DNA from: a virus | Strand: one strand, 5' to 3' | IMG/VR virus record: IMGVR_UViG_3300017991_000388 | Location: 1-24,267 of that record | Length of the DNA stretch: 24,267 bases | Shown: piece after piece, positions 13,332 to 21,823 of the stretch | How positions within the stretch are numbered: position 1 is the first letter of the stretch | How the letters are laid out: the number at the start of each line of letters is the position of its first letter | Program-made: the position numbers and the translations under genes | Notes under the pieces: generated by a model | Seen by the model: the letters and a program-made list of their open reading frames with translations, nothing else | Database searches by the model: none | What the model was told of the DNA's origin: nothing

Positions 13332-15346
13332 TATTCTTTTCCTGATTGTTCAATAAAGTAATGGAGAGCATCAAGCTTACCAGAGTTTAGTCCGAAGTCT
13401 TCAGAGAATCCAAACTGACCAGCATTTGTAGTACGAGTATGCATTCCGAAGTGGCTAAACTTTACCTCATCATTTATAGCAGATAATCCACTAATAAGTT
13501 CCTTGTAAATGTTTTCCATTGCAACAGAACTAGATGTCAGTTGTAGAATACGAAGCTCTGGATCAGTTTCAGGACTTCCAGCAGCTCCAGGAACATCAGC
13601 CTTTGAAGGTGTTAAGTGAGAACCACCTTCGTAAATACTTATTTTTATTCCTCTTGGGGAGATTACAGAATCATGAGTATTGAAGTCTGAAATTCTATCC
13701 TGAACATCATTATTCATGATACTAATCAAAGCACTAACGGCAGCATCATTACCAGTCATAGTGTTCGGAATACTACCTGAGGCTTGATACCAAGCACTAG
13801 CGTCCGCCCAATCAGATATGTTGTAGATAACAGGATCTCCAAAAGCAAAATCAGGAGCCTGTTTTGCTACGATGATGTGGTTAGCAGAGAAATCTACACC
13901 GTCAATAGTACCATCAGCGGTAACATTGTAAAATACACCAGAGGTGTTAGCAGCAGGCATTGAACCCGTTTCTGGGTTCCAGTCACCAGAAAATATTACT
14001 GGAAGAGTATCGTCGAAGCTTGGGCTGTAATACACATAACCACCAATAGCAACAAGATCGACCACAGTGGAGGTTTCAAGGTTTACTGCGGTAGTTGCTA
14101 AATCTCCACCAACCCCTCCGAACGCAGAGGCTCCAAAGTAGCAAGCACCGTCTAGGTTTCTTTCTACAATGAAAGTATTTACTTGCTGTCCCGCTACAAC
14201 ACGAACAATCTCATCAGTTGATCTTCCTCCAGCAATGTAGGAGTCATAAGCCCACCTAAACAGTTCTGCTGACTTTTGACCGTGGAAGTAGAGTCTACCC
14301 GTAAAAACGTCCCCAGGAAGAGCGGCAATGTCAGGGTTGGATGCTTGTTCAATAATATAACTTGCTTGAGAAAACAAACTGTTCCAAGTTTCATTAGACC
14401 ACTCAAGATATAGTTTTAGGCCTGGGTTTAGGTTATCGCGAATGTAGTCTACCCAATAAGTAATCAAGCTTTCCTGTGCCAAGTGTGGTGTTGGGATCCA
14501 CATGTCCGTATTGGTACGGTTAGCTAGATCCACCATCCATTCAATAGGTAAAGACTTTGTAACATCAGAGTGGCTAAAGTAATCAATGGGGTTTAGATTA
14601 CCAGAAGTATCTTCTACTGAGTTATTAGTATGAATCCAGTCTAAGTATCTAATGTATGAGAACCCACTAAGGTCATCTAAGAAGGCTTGCTGCCAGGGCT
14701 CGGCGTCAAGATCATCATTTACAAACTCATTTTGATATAGTTTGATCTTATCTACTCTTGAGTTAGGGCCTACATAAATATTCAAAGTACCCCCATTATA
14801 TTGGAAAGATACTCTTGTATTACCGTTAGGAAGAGTGCCGAGAGAGGTTAGAGATTTAAACCCTGCTGCATCTGCTGGCTCTAGAATCTGAATGTCGTTA
14901 GGTGAAGAATTAACTGAGGAGAACTCAACTACATAAGTTCCCGTCGGAGCTGTACCGTTATTTCCATCTAGCAAAACTGCTCCAGCGGATACAGCAGTGT
15001 CCCATACTAAAGGATATCCGTTATCATCGTAGGAAGTTATAGCTCCGTTATTATCATTAGTGCCAAAGTTATATGCATCAACGGCACTCTGTGATAATTT
15101 TAGCCAACTACTCTGACAAATGTGGAAAATGTCCTTACGCATCTTGTGGCTAGGTTGGAAAGAGTAGAATGGAGAAACATTCACTCCTATTTCAATACCA
15201 CTAGCGGGGTTAGCCGCCAAAGGTTCACCCCCGCCACCAGGATCGCCGCCACCACCAGGATCGCCGCCACCACCAGGATCGCCGCCACCAGGGACAGCCC
15301 CTACGGGCCTATTAACAAATATAGCAATGTATTGATTAGTTGGCAT
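13331..15346 (-). CDS. Glycoside hydrolase-like virion protein (clan A-type fold inferred) on a Gly/Pro/Asp hinge
   Basis: I choose the ATG at 15344-15346 (671 residues) because AAGGAGG lies 9 bases before it. An upstream in-frame ATG at 15415 would add 23 residues, 11 of them Lys or Arg, and has no ribosome site. After a short N-terminal segment comes a hinge of GGGGDP repeats (about residues 19-38). The large domain contains YIRYLDW, IPTPH, then YLEWSNETWN with Glu319, and much later ISIYEGGSH with Glu573. A glutamate after Asn in a W-S-N-E motif and a second glutamate in Y-E-G-G are placed like the acid/base and nucleophile of retaining clan A hydrolases, and similar sequences are often labelled cellulose-binding or cellulase-like. 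A likely job is degrading or holding a surface polysaccharide during adsorption. The substrate is unknown and activity is unproven. Confidence 0.78.
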   Translation of the reverse strand: MPTNQYIAIFVNRPVGAVPGGGDPGGGGDPGGGGDPGGGGEPLAANPASGIEIGVNVSPFYSFQPSHKMRKDIFHICQSSWLKLSQSAVDAYNFGTNDNNGAITSYDDNGYPLVWDTAVSAGAVLLDGNNGTAPTGTYVVEFSSVNSSPNDIQILEPADAAGFKSLTSLGTLPNGNTRVSFQYNGGTLNIYVGPNSRVDKIKLYQNEFVNDDLDAEPWQQAFLDDLSGFSYIRYLDWIHTNNSVEDTSGNLNPIDYFSHSDVTKSLPIEWMVDLANRTNTDMWIPTPHLAQESLITYWVDYIRDNLNPGLKLYLEWSNETWNSLFSQASYIIEQASNPDIAALPGDVFTGRLYFHGQKSAELFRWAYDSYIAGGRSTDEIVRVVAGQQVNTFIVERNLDGACYFGASAFGGVGGDLATTAVNLETSTVVDLVAIGGYVYYSPSFDDTLPVIFSGDWNPETGSMPAANTSGVFYNVTADGTIDGVDFSANHIIVAKQAPDFAFGDPVIYNISDWADASAWYQASGSIPNTMTGNDAAVSALISIMNNDVQDRISDFNTHDSVISPRGIKISIYEGGSHLTPSKADVPGAAGSPETDPELRILQLTSSSVAMENIYKELISGLSAINDEVKFSHFGMHTRTTNAGQFGFSEDFGLNSGKLDALHYFIEQSGKE
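15239..15292 (-). repeat. 18-bp tandem repeats encoding a GGGGDP hinge
   Basis: Units at 15239-15256 and 15257-15274 are identical, and a third at 15275-15292 matches for its first 16 bases. They encode Gly-Gly-Gly-Gly-Asp-Pro repeats joining a short N-terminal segment to the hydrolase-like domain. The composition is that of a flexible linker. Confidence 0.92.
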
Positions 15347-15355
15347 TCTTTTGAT

Positions 15356-15362
15356 CCTCCTT
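15356..15362 (-). promoter_or_regulatory. Strong Shine-Dalgarno (AAGGAGG) that fixes the hydrolase-like gene start
   Basis: This is the clearest ribosome site seen in the window, 9 bases before the ATG at 15344-15346. It lies inside the reading frame of the longer alternative start at 15415, so it argues for the shorter protein or for two products. The strength suggests high expression or re-initiation after the 74-base gap that separates the chosen start from the preceding stop. Confidence 0.75.
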
Positions 15363-15420
15363 AAGAGTCCTCTCATTGAGAGCATTATTTTCTTAAATGG
15401 TTTTTTCTTTCTCATGATAT

Positions 15421-18400
15421 CTAGACTCTAATAGCGCCATCCCATTCAGGATGAACTCTGTAGTTCAATCTACTTCCCCCACTAACCTCTAGAGTTCCTG
15501 ATGTGATTGTAGCATCTCTAGAAGCTATAGTGGTAGCATACTGTCCAACTCCTTGGCCTATTAATCCATTATAGAACTTTAAAACATCGCGAAGTTGGTC
15601 TTTTGATAGTTCTAATTTATTTTCTTTTACAAATGGACGTAAGGGAACTCCACTAGTCTCTACACCATAGCCTGTTCCAATTCCAGCGTTTTCTCTTTGA
15701 GTTAGATCTTGAAGCTCGATGGAATCAATGAGTAGGTATTTTTTTTCATTATTTGTTGGAATAAAGAAGATTTCAACAATATAATTAGTATCATCCCTAT
15801 GAACTTGTTCAGTAATTTTATATTCGGGATTCTGTATAGGGATAATGTCTAGGTACTCAGAGTTGTTCTGGTCAGTAAAGTTTCTAGTATCAAACTCTAC
15901 AACAAAATCTTCAAAATAAGAAGACCTAATGTTATTTAAAGAAACATCATTAATAATTGTTTCAGTTTTAGTTAGGTTATTTATACATTTTACTTGATCA
16001 GCAGGCTTATTATTAAAGATATACTGATGAGATAGAGTGTTTATTACAGTGTTTATTGATATATCAGTTTCTCGTAAAGGTTCCCACTTGTGGTTTGGTG
16101 TCCAGTTCCACATTAGTCCACTTACTGGTTGAGTATGAATCCAAACTCCAAGCTTACCACCGCCTAGAATATCTGAGTCCTCTTCTGCAATCAAAGACTT
16201 AACCTTTAGGCTAAATTTATGATCCTTGATGAAGTAGTTCCTTCTATCACCATAGGACGACAAATCAAATCTGATTCTAGGCAATCCACCTACAGACTTA
16301 CACTTGATAACTCTGTTGTTTATTAAGTAGTTTTCTAAACCAAAGACTTTAAATGCAGAATCTAAATCAAAAATTCTAAATTGGTTAGCTGATGGAGCGC
16401 CTGAAATGTCGCAGAACTCAATACCACTCAGGATAGCAGGATTCCTGTACTCAGCGTTGTTCACATTTCCAGAAACAAAGCTTCCTGATAAAGGAACTAC
16501 ACTATCCCCTGAATCGCTTGCTATGAAGGTTCCGTCACCGCCCTCATTCCACACACTAACTACATCAATCGCACTGGCTGAATCTACACTAGAAGCTACT
16601 AAATTGCTTACAGCGGAACCATCTAACTTCATGTCACAGTTGAACAATCCAAGTCCAAAAACTTGACCAAAGATATTACCACCAGTCTTGTCTATCTCAT
16701 TTAAATTAAGTGGGTGTTTAGCAAAATACTTACAGTAGTCTCGATGTAGTTTGTGTAGTCCGACCCCGAAACTAAAATTTTCATAATCAGCAAATGAATT
16801 TAGGACAAAGCCACTAGCAATTGCTTCATTTGCTAAACTTTGAGCGTTGTTCTTCCAGTATGAATCAGGGTCGTAAATGGACGTAGATGATAAAATTTGG
16901 AATGCATTATCCAGAGCTTTAGTTTCATAAAACTCATGCATGGTGTTATAAATCTCAGGCAATTGGCCCCTGTCAATATACCTCGCGGTGGCAAGAGCTT
17001 CCTCTGGCACCTTCGCATTTGATCCTAAATCAGATAATCCTCTATAAGGGAAAGTATTACTTGTGGGTATTCCAGAAAAAATATTATATGATGTTAGGTC
17101 TTCACATTCATTCCAAACGCCTGTTGGATCTACAGGATCGTCCACAGGATGGAACTTGCCCGCAGAAGCAACGTAACCTAGTGTAAGCTCACCTAAAGAC
17201 GAAGGCATAGACGCCTCAAACGTCGAAGCATCGTAGCTCACAGGGCCATTGAAGCCCGTCCTGTCGTAGTACCCTTCGTGAGGTAGCAGGTACTTCAGGT
17301 TGCGCCTACGCATCGCCCTTCGAGCCACACTGCCATGATCAGTAATAACCGCTGTTCCTGATATTAGGGCATCCGAGAAATCATTAGCGTCTGCTCTCTT
17401 GAATGTATTTAATCCTCCACGACCACCATCGGATCCACGCCCGTCATCTCCACCACCAGTAGCAAACGACATTGCGGTACCACTAAACTCAAAGTTTCCA
17501 AAGATAGCCGCAGAAGTGTATCCTGCCCTTGTATCATCATGGTCTAAACCCAAGTATTCATACTTAGTGCTAGATGCATCATAATACTCCTCTCCACTAG
17601 CACCTAAATTAACTTTGGTTATAGCGTGAGCTGGAGCAAACTCCTTAATAACTCTGGCTGCCTCGTATAAAGCATACTTACCATCACCTTCAAGAGTGGT
17701 CTTAGAGAAATCAAATTCAGTGTCTTTAAAGTTTATAAATAAGTGAGAAGATTTACCATTCCACAAACTTAGCAAGTTTTTCTCATAATCAGAAATACTT
17801 AGCATTACCTCATCAAAATTTGGAGGAATCTGAACAGAACTAAAGAACATTAAAAACTTATTTAAAGATCCAAGATCTGTTCCGTCTGTAACTGAACTAC
17901 TAACTATGAAGTTACCGACCTCATCTGCAAAAGAATCTGTAACTTGAAAACACTTTATTTTTTCAACTAAATAGTCTACCAATACTTCGCTAACTATACA
18001 CTCTTTATAATATTTTATTTCTTCAAACGGGGGAAGTGGATAGTTAACTCTTCCTCGGTAACTAAAAAGGAATTCTAAATCACCAACAAATTTAAGATAT
18101 GTTGGAAACTTTCCATTGCTGGGGTGAGATTCCCCTGCCATATACACACCCTCTCCCAAAGGTCCAAATGCATAGGCAGCATCAAAGGCATCCCCTTGTC
18201 CAAGTAGCTTAGCCTGATTTTTAAGAAGTTGAAAATTTTCATCGGTGGGTTTATGAACATGAAATGGCTTCATATCAGGATCACCGATAATTGTATATCT
18301 TCCTACTTCAGATCCATCATTATTAAGTTCAATGAATTCTGGAACTGGGAAGGGGCTGCCATGAAATATAAAGCTCTTGGGATAAGCTTTATAAACGTCT

Positions 18401-19782
18401 AGCAGGACACTATCAGTAACTAACTTTAAATTTTCTTCTAGACTGCTGGTGTTATAAGCACCTACACCACCTTTTAATGCTAAATCAGGAGTCCAAGTAG
18501 TAAGATTTTTGAATAGTGGAGACTTCGTTCCTAAACTATACCAAATAAGATGTGGGATATATGATTCCCACAATTCTTCAACCTTACCCGAAAGATCGAA
18601 AACGGAATCAATAATCAAAGTATTGATGGCAGTCTGGATTGCTTCAACGGTTCCCGATTTTTTGTATAAATCTATAGCAAGTCTGAGTTGTTGTCTCCAC
18701 TTTGCGGGGGAACCACCTCGAAGCCTAAACCCGATTAAATCTGCAATATACTGTAGCTGGTCATCCCTAACATTTTCTATGTCGTATATCAGCCCAATGT
18801 TTTCTATCTGATCTGTGACGTCTGCGAACTGAAGTCCCATTAAGTTTGTGAACTTTCTATGAGGACCTTTTGATACTCGGTCCTCTAATTCTGTTCCCGC
18901 ATCAATAAAACTATCAAAAGCATCTCGAACGGTGTAGTCCCTTTGGTCGATGTACAGGGGTGAGTAAACAATATCAACCAAAGTCTGTAGTGCGTCTAAC
19001 TTCTGTGTTCCACTTGTATACGTCGCAACCACACCATCACTCGCGTCTAAAATGGCATCAGCAGTTCCAGAAATAAAATCACTAGGTAGGTAAGACCCAA
19101 AGGAGCAGGTTTCGTTGTTTCTCCAAAGATACTCGGTTAGCCCCCGTATACCATCAACTGTCTCCAAGGTGTTTCCAACATACAAGGAGTTCAGTGAAGA
19201 CAAGACATAACTTGAAGGCGAGTAATCTAATCCACCATCAGCCGAAGTGTTTAAGAAGTAAAACCACCCTAGCGTATCTACAAGGTAATTGTGAACTGAA
19301 CTAGCATCTGCATTATCAGTTAACGCTGACAGGGTAGAAATGTTTGCTTCTAGGGAACCTGGCTGTGTTTGTGATGCAGGAACAATCAAGGGCAGTAAGG
19401 TGCCCGATAAGTAAGTATTGAATTGCCCGCTGGTATCGTAATCCGCTAATGAAGTTCCAAGAGGTAAAAGAATTTTAGACTCAAACAAAAATGGATTAAT
19501 CTTTGTAAGCTCGTTTTGCTTTACAAAGTATTGAGCTATACCATTTATGCTCCCTAGTGAATTTGTTTGAGTATTAGCAACTCCAGACAAGGAGATTACA
19601 TTAGAGATATTATTTGCTAGTGATAAGTGCTTATTGATTAAGTCCGAAACAGGGTTTAGTTCAGTGCCACTAAGCTGTAAATCTTTCTCCTGATATATTT
19701 CAGGAGTAATTAATTCAAGCAACTCTACAAAATTTGTTTTGTAGTAGTTTCTAGATTTTGGTGTGTATTTATTAATTCCCAT
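15421..19782 (-). CDS. Large baseplate wedge protein, P2 gpI / T4 gp7-like
   Basis: This gene encodes 1453 residues and directly follows the gp6-like gene. At about 317-378 it has the features of the phage tail protein I (gpI) family: NVRDDQLQYIADLIGFRL, then WRQQLRLAIDLYKKSGTVEA and a helix leading to an NTL turn. In contractile tails the gpI/gp7 protein is wedged with two gp6/J subunits and gp25/W and links the inner baseplate to its periphery. The protein is longer than T4 gp7 (about 1030 residues). The extra C-terminal two thirds include a Gly/Asp/Arg-rich segment (about 770-790), an Arg-rich stretch (ARRAMRRRNLKYLLP, about 818-832) in unusually GC-rich DNA, and beta-rich sequence to the end. 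The start overlaps the gp6 stop as TGATG with a weak ribosome site, consistent with translational coupling. The wedge role is well supported; one-to-one equivalence with gp7 is less certain. Confidence 0.82.
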   Translation of the reverse strand: MGINKYTPKSRNYYKTNFVELLELITPEIYQEKDLQLSGTELNPVSDLINKHLSLANNISNVISLSGVANTQTNSLGSINGIAQYFVKQNELTKINPFLFESKILLPLGTSLADYDTSGQFNTYLSGTLLPLIVPASQTQPGSLEANISTLSALTDNADASSVHNYLVDTLGWFYFLNTSADGGLDYSPSSYVLSSLNSLYVGNTLETVDGIRGLTEYLWRNNETCSFGSYLPSDFISGTADAILDASDGVVATYTSGTQKLDALQTLVDIVYSPLYIDQRDYTVRDAFDSFIDAGTELEDRVSKGPHRKFTNLMGLQFADVTDQIENIGLIYDIENVRDDQLQYIADLIGFRLRGGSPAKWRQQLRLAIDLYKKSGTVEAIQTAINTLIIDSVFDLSGKVEELWESYIPHLIWYSLGTKSPLFKNLTTWTPDLALKGGVGAYNTSSLEENLKLVTDSVLLDVYKAYPKSFIFHGSPFPVPEFIELNNDGSEVGRYTIIGDPDMKPFHVHKPTDENFQLLKNQAKLLGQGDAFDAAYAFGPLGEGVYMAGESHPSNGKFPTYLKFVGDLEFLFSYRGRVNYPLPPFEEIKYYKECIVSEVLVDYLVEKIKCFQVTDSFADEVGNFIVSSSVTDGTDLGSLNKFLMFFSSVQIPPNFDEVMLSISDYEKNLLSLWNGKSSHLFINFKDTEFDFSKTTLEGDGKYALYEAARVIKEFAPAHAITKVNLGASGEEYYDASSTKYEYLGLDHDDTRAGYTSAAIFGNFEFSGTAMSFATGGGDDGRGSDGGRGGLNTFKRADANDFSDALISGTAVITDHGSVARRAMRRRNLKYLLPHEGYYDRTGFNGPVSYDASTFEASMPSSLGELTLGYVASAGKFHPVDDPVDPTGVWNECEDLTSYNIFSGIPTSNTFPYRGLSDLGSNAKVPEEALATARYIDRGQLPEIYNTMHEFYETKALDNAFQILSSTSIYDPDSYWKNNAQSLANEAIASGFVLNSFADYENFSFGVGLHKLHRDYCKYFAKHPLNLNEIDKTGGNIFGQVFGLGLFNCDMKLDGSAVSNLVASSVDSASAIDVVSVWNEGGDGTFIASDSGDSVVPLSGSFVSGNVNNAEYRNPAILSGIEFCDISGAPSANQFRIFDLDSAFKVFGLENYLINNRVIKCKSVGGLPRIRFDLSSYGDRRNYFIKDHKFSLKVKSLIAEEDSDILGGGKLGVWIHTQPVSGLMWNWTPNHKWEPLRETDISINTVINTLSHQYIFNNKPADQVKCINNLTKTETIINDVSLNNIRSSYFEDFVVEFDTRNFTDQNNSEYLDIIPIQNPEYKITEQVHRDDTNYIVEIFFIPTNNEKKYLLIDSIELQDLTQRENAGIGTGYGVETSGVPLRPFVKENKLELSKDQLRDVLKFYNGLIGQGVGQYATTIASRDATITSGTLEVSGGSRLNYRVHPEWDGAIRV

Positions 19783-21362
19783 CAGTCTAACAAGATTATT
19801 GATATTGTTAGATTATTCAATTGAATAATCTCATTGAAATCAATCGTAACATCTTGATCAAAATCATCTATTGTAGAAATTCTTACTTCATCTATTTCAA
19901 ATATTTGTCTGTTTAGTTCAGCTATATTTAAGTCTTCACCAAAATCACGATTGTCAGCGTTCATATAAGTTAAAATTTTATTTCTAACTTTTGCTTTAAT
20001 TTGTTCTTGATTATTTTCTAGTTCTTTATCAATTGAAATTGTTACATTTAAATCAAGTGTTCTAATTAAACCGTCAACAATAACAATATCATCAGTTGCC
20101 ATCTTTTTCTTAGCTATGGCGTCTAAAAGCTGTGTTTTAAAGTTTGTTGTAGCCTTTTGGAGCTGTAAGTCTGATGCTTTTTCTAGAACATAAATATCAA
20201 TAACATTCGCAGATGCATAAGCTTTTCTTGTAGCTGCTGTGGCCTTTCCAATTGTGCCAAAGGTGCTAATAAAAGTGTTAGCAAAAACAGAATAGTCTTC
20301 TAGAGTAACTAAGCGATCTTGTCTTCTAAAGTTTAATGGAGCGTACTTTTTTGCATGTTCAATAGTCTCGGCATTAGAACCACCAGTTCCTTTACTTGTA
20401 TTAGTTACTGTACCAATTACGGGACCTCCTGTTGTGTTAAGTTGTATAGAGGCATTTATGGTATCTTTTTCAATATTGCCTCTAGTCCCCCCGCCCACAC
20501 GGTACTCAACCCTAAATGTTGCTGAGTCCGTTGGAGACACGCCTACTGATCCATCACCAAAAACTATTGTAGCGTTATATTCATCATCATAAATAACTTC
20601 AAAAATTTTGTCTGAAGATCCAGAAGCAAAATAAATATTGTCAACTTCCGAGTAGGCTCCTTTCACTGAATCATTTAAACTATTAACATAAACCAAAATA
20701 CTGCCTTCAATAACAGGTCCTTGACTGAGTTTGATTGTCTTAACTCCTTCTGTAGCAGCAAATTCCCCAGTCTCACTTACCAAAGCTCCTTCCTGCAATA
20801 CAAGATTTGTGTATACCTCTCCTGAACCATCGTCGGAATCAGTGGGTAGTAATCTAATAATTCCTGTATTATTCACAGTATCAACCAGCCCATTTTCAAC
20901 TTTATATAAAGTATAACTTAGTGCTCCACCGTCCTGAGGAGAGGTAATATTTATATTTCTATTTTCTGGAGTTATTGTGCCTGTTGAGGGTGTTTCAAAA
21001 GTGATTTTAGCGTCACAGGCGGCTGATAGTGGACCCCTCATTCTAATACCAATAAGCTCAAGCAACTTCTTTACACTTGATCTCTGCTTCGCAGTCGCCA
21101 AGAAGTTTTCATTAGCCAGCATGTCTGCCTTCATAGACATCACCGCGCCCATGTAAGCTGTAAGCTCAAGGAACATTAGACCTAAATCTGATTCCACAAA
21201 ATACTTATAATCGTTTGGATATACCGTTTTGGCGTAATCAATCAATGATTGACGCAAGGTGGTAAAGTCTGTAGCTGCAAAATTAATAAAGGATGGACGC
21301 TTAGAAACTGGTATTGTAGTCAGCTTCATAAAGTCTGAACCAATTGTTCCAGAAAAATTCAT
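19782..21362 (-). CDS. 6: Baseplate wedge protein gp6-like (baseplate J family)
   Basis: This gene encodes 526 residues, somewhat shorter than T4 gp6 (about 660). The N-terminal part (VYPNDYKYFVESDLGLMFLE and the following helix, which includes MKADMLANENFL) and the central GDGSVG motif with AEYRVGGGTRGN-type sequence (here VEYRVGGGTRGN) are typical of the baseplate J/gp6 family. The last third, with repeated ELENNQEQIKAKVRNKILTY-like helices, fits the dimerising C-terminal arm. gp6 dimers form the continuous ring around the baseplate hub that triggers sheath contraction. The gene starts in an ATGA overlap with the gp25-like gene and ends in TGATG with the large wedge gene. The gp25, gp6, gpI/gp7 order matches the conserved wedge core of contractile tails (W-J-I in P2). 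Confidence 0.93.
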   Translation of the reverse strand: MNFSGTIGSDFMKLTTIPVSKRPSFINFAATDFTTLRQSLIDYAKTVYPNDYKYFVESDLGLMFLELTAYMGAVMSMKADMLANENFLATAKQRSSVKKLLELIGIRMRGPLSAACDAKITFETPSTGTITPENRNINITSPQDGGALSYTLYKVENGLVDTVNNTGIIRLLPTDSDDGSGEVYTNLVLQEGALVSETGEFAATEGVKTIKLSQGPVIEGSILVYVNSLNDSVKGAYSEVDNIYFASGSSDKIFEVIYDDEYNATIVFGDGSVGVSPTDSATFRVEYRVGGGTRGNIEKDTINASIQLNTTGGPVIGTVTNTSKGTGGSNAETIEHAKKYAPLNFRRQDRLVTLEDYSVFANTFISTFGTIGKATAATRKAYASANVIDIYVLEKASDLQLQKATTNFKTQLLDAIAKKKMATDDIVIVDGLIRTLDLNVTISIDKELENNQEQIKAKVRNKILTYMNADNRDFGEDLNIAELNRQIFEIDEVRISTIDDFDQDVTIDFNEIIQLNNLTISIILLD

Positions 21363-21823
21363 GATATGGTAACTCCGACATCAAATACTTCCAAGTCAGA
21401 CTTGTCCAACTTTAGTGTGAGAATTACTTGTAAAGAGTTGCCCCCTGCTGGACCAGCTTCTCCTAAGGGAAACACAGCAAGCTTGGCGATTCTTGCTCCC
21501 ACAATGTAGTTTCTAAATGATGTTTCTATTTCGTTTCTAATTCCTTGGAAGGTGGATTCGTCTAATGGTTGAAATAAATACTTTCTAAGATTACACCCAT
21601 AATTAGGTAGCATTACTCTCTCACCCCGCTCAGTTAAAAGTAGCTGCTCAACTGAGTTTTTTATCATGTTTATTCCAGAAGACTTAGAAAATATACCCCC
21701 GTTAACCTTTGAACCCAGTGGATATTGGAGTCCATAGATTTCCTGCTTCTGGCTTCTTACAGGTTGGATGTTGTATCTTTCCTGTATTTTTCCATAAATA
21801 TTTGTTGTAAGATTAGCTGCCAT
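21359..21823 (-). CDS. 25: Baseplate wedge protein gp25-like (GPW/gp25 family)
   Basis: This gene encodes 154 residues, against 132 for T4 gp25. The family core is clear: SSGINMIKNSVEQLLLTERG, then GERVMLPNYGCNLRKYLFQP, then a helix (ESTFQGIRNEIETSFRNYI) and a beta strand (LQVILTLKL). The protein has the fold once described as lysozyme-like, but in phages it is a structural wedge subunit that initiates sheath assembly around the tube end. The start overlaps the stop of the LamG-bearing gene as TAATG, and the stop overlaps the gp6 start as ATGA. The extra N-terminal stretch (about 40 residues, including IQPVRSQKQEIYGLQYP) is longer than in T4. Confidence 0.95.
   Translation of the reverse strand: MAANLTTNIYGKIQERYNIQPVRSQKQEIYGLQYPLGSKVNGGIFSKSSGINMIKNSVEQLLLTERGERVMLPNYGCNLRKYLFQPLDESTFQGIRNEIETSFRNYIVGARIAKLAVFPLGEAGPAGGNSLQVILTLKLDKSDLEVFDVGVTIS

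Noticed and set aside
15978-15985. TATAAATA on the minus strand, identical to the T4 late promoter core
   Set aside because: It lies deep inside the gp7/gpI-like gene, over 600 bases from the next start. The same word also occurs on the plus strand (for example 5952-5959), so chance in AT-rich DNA is likely.
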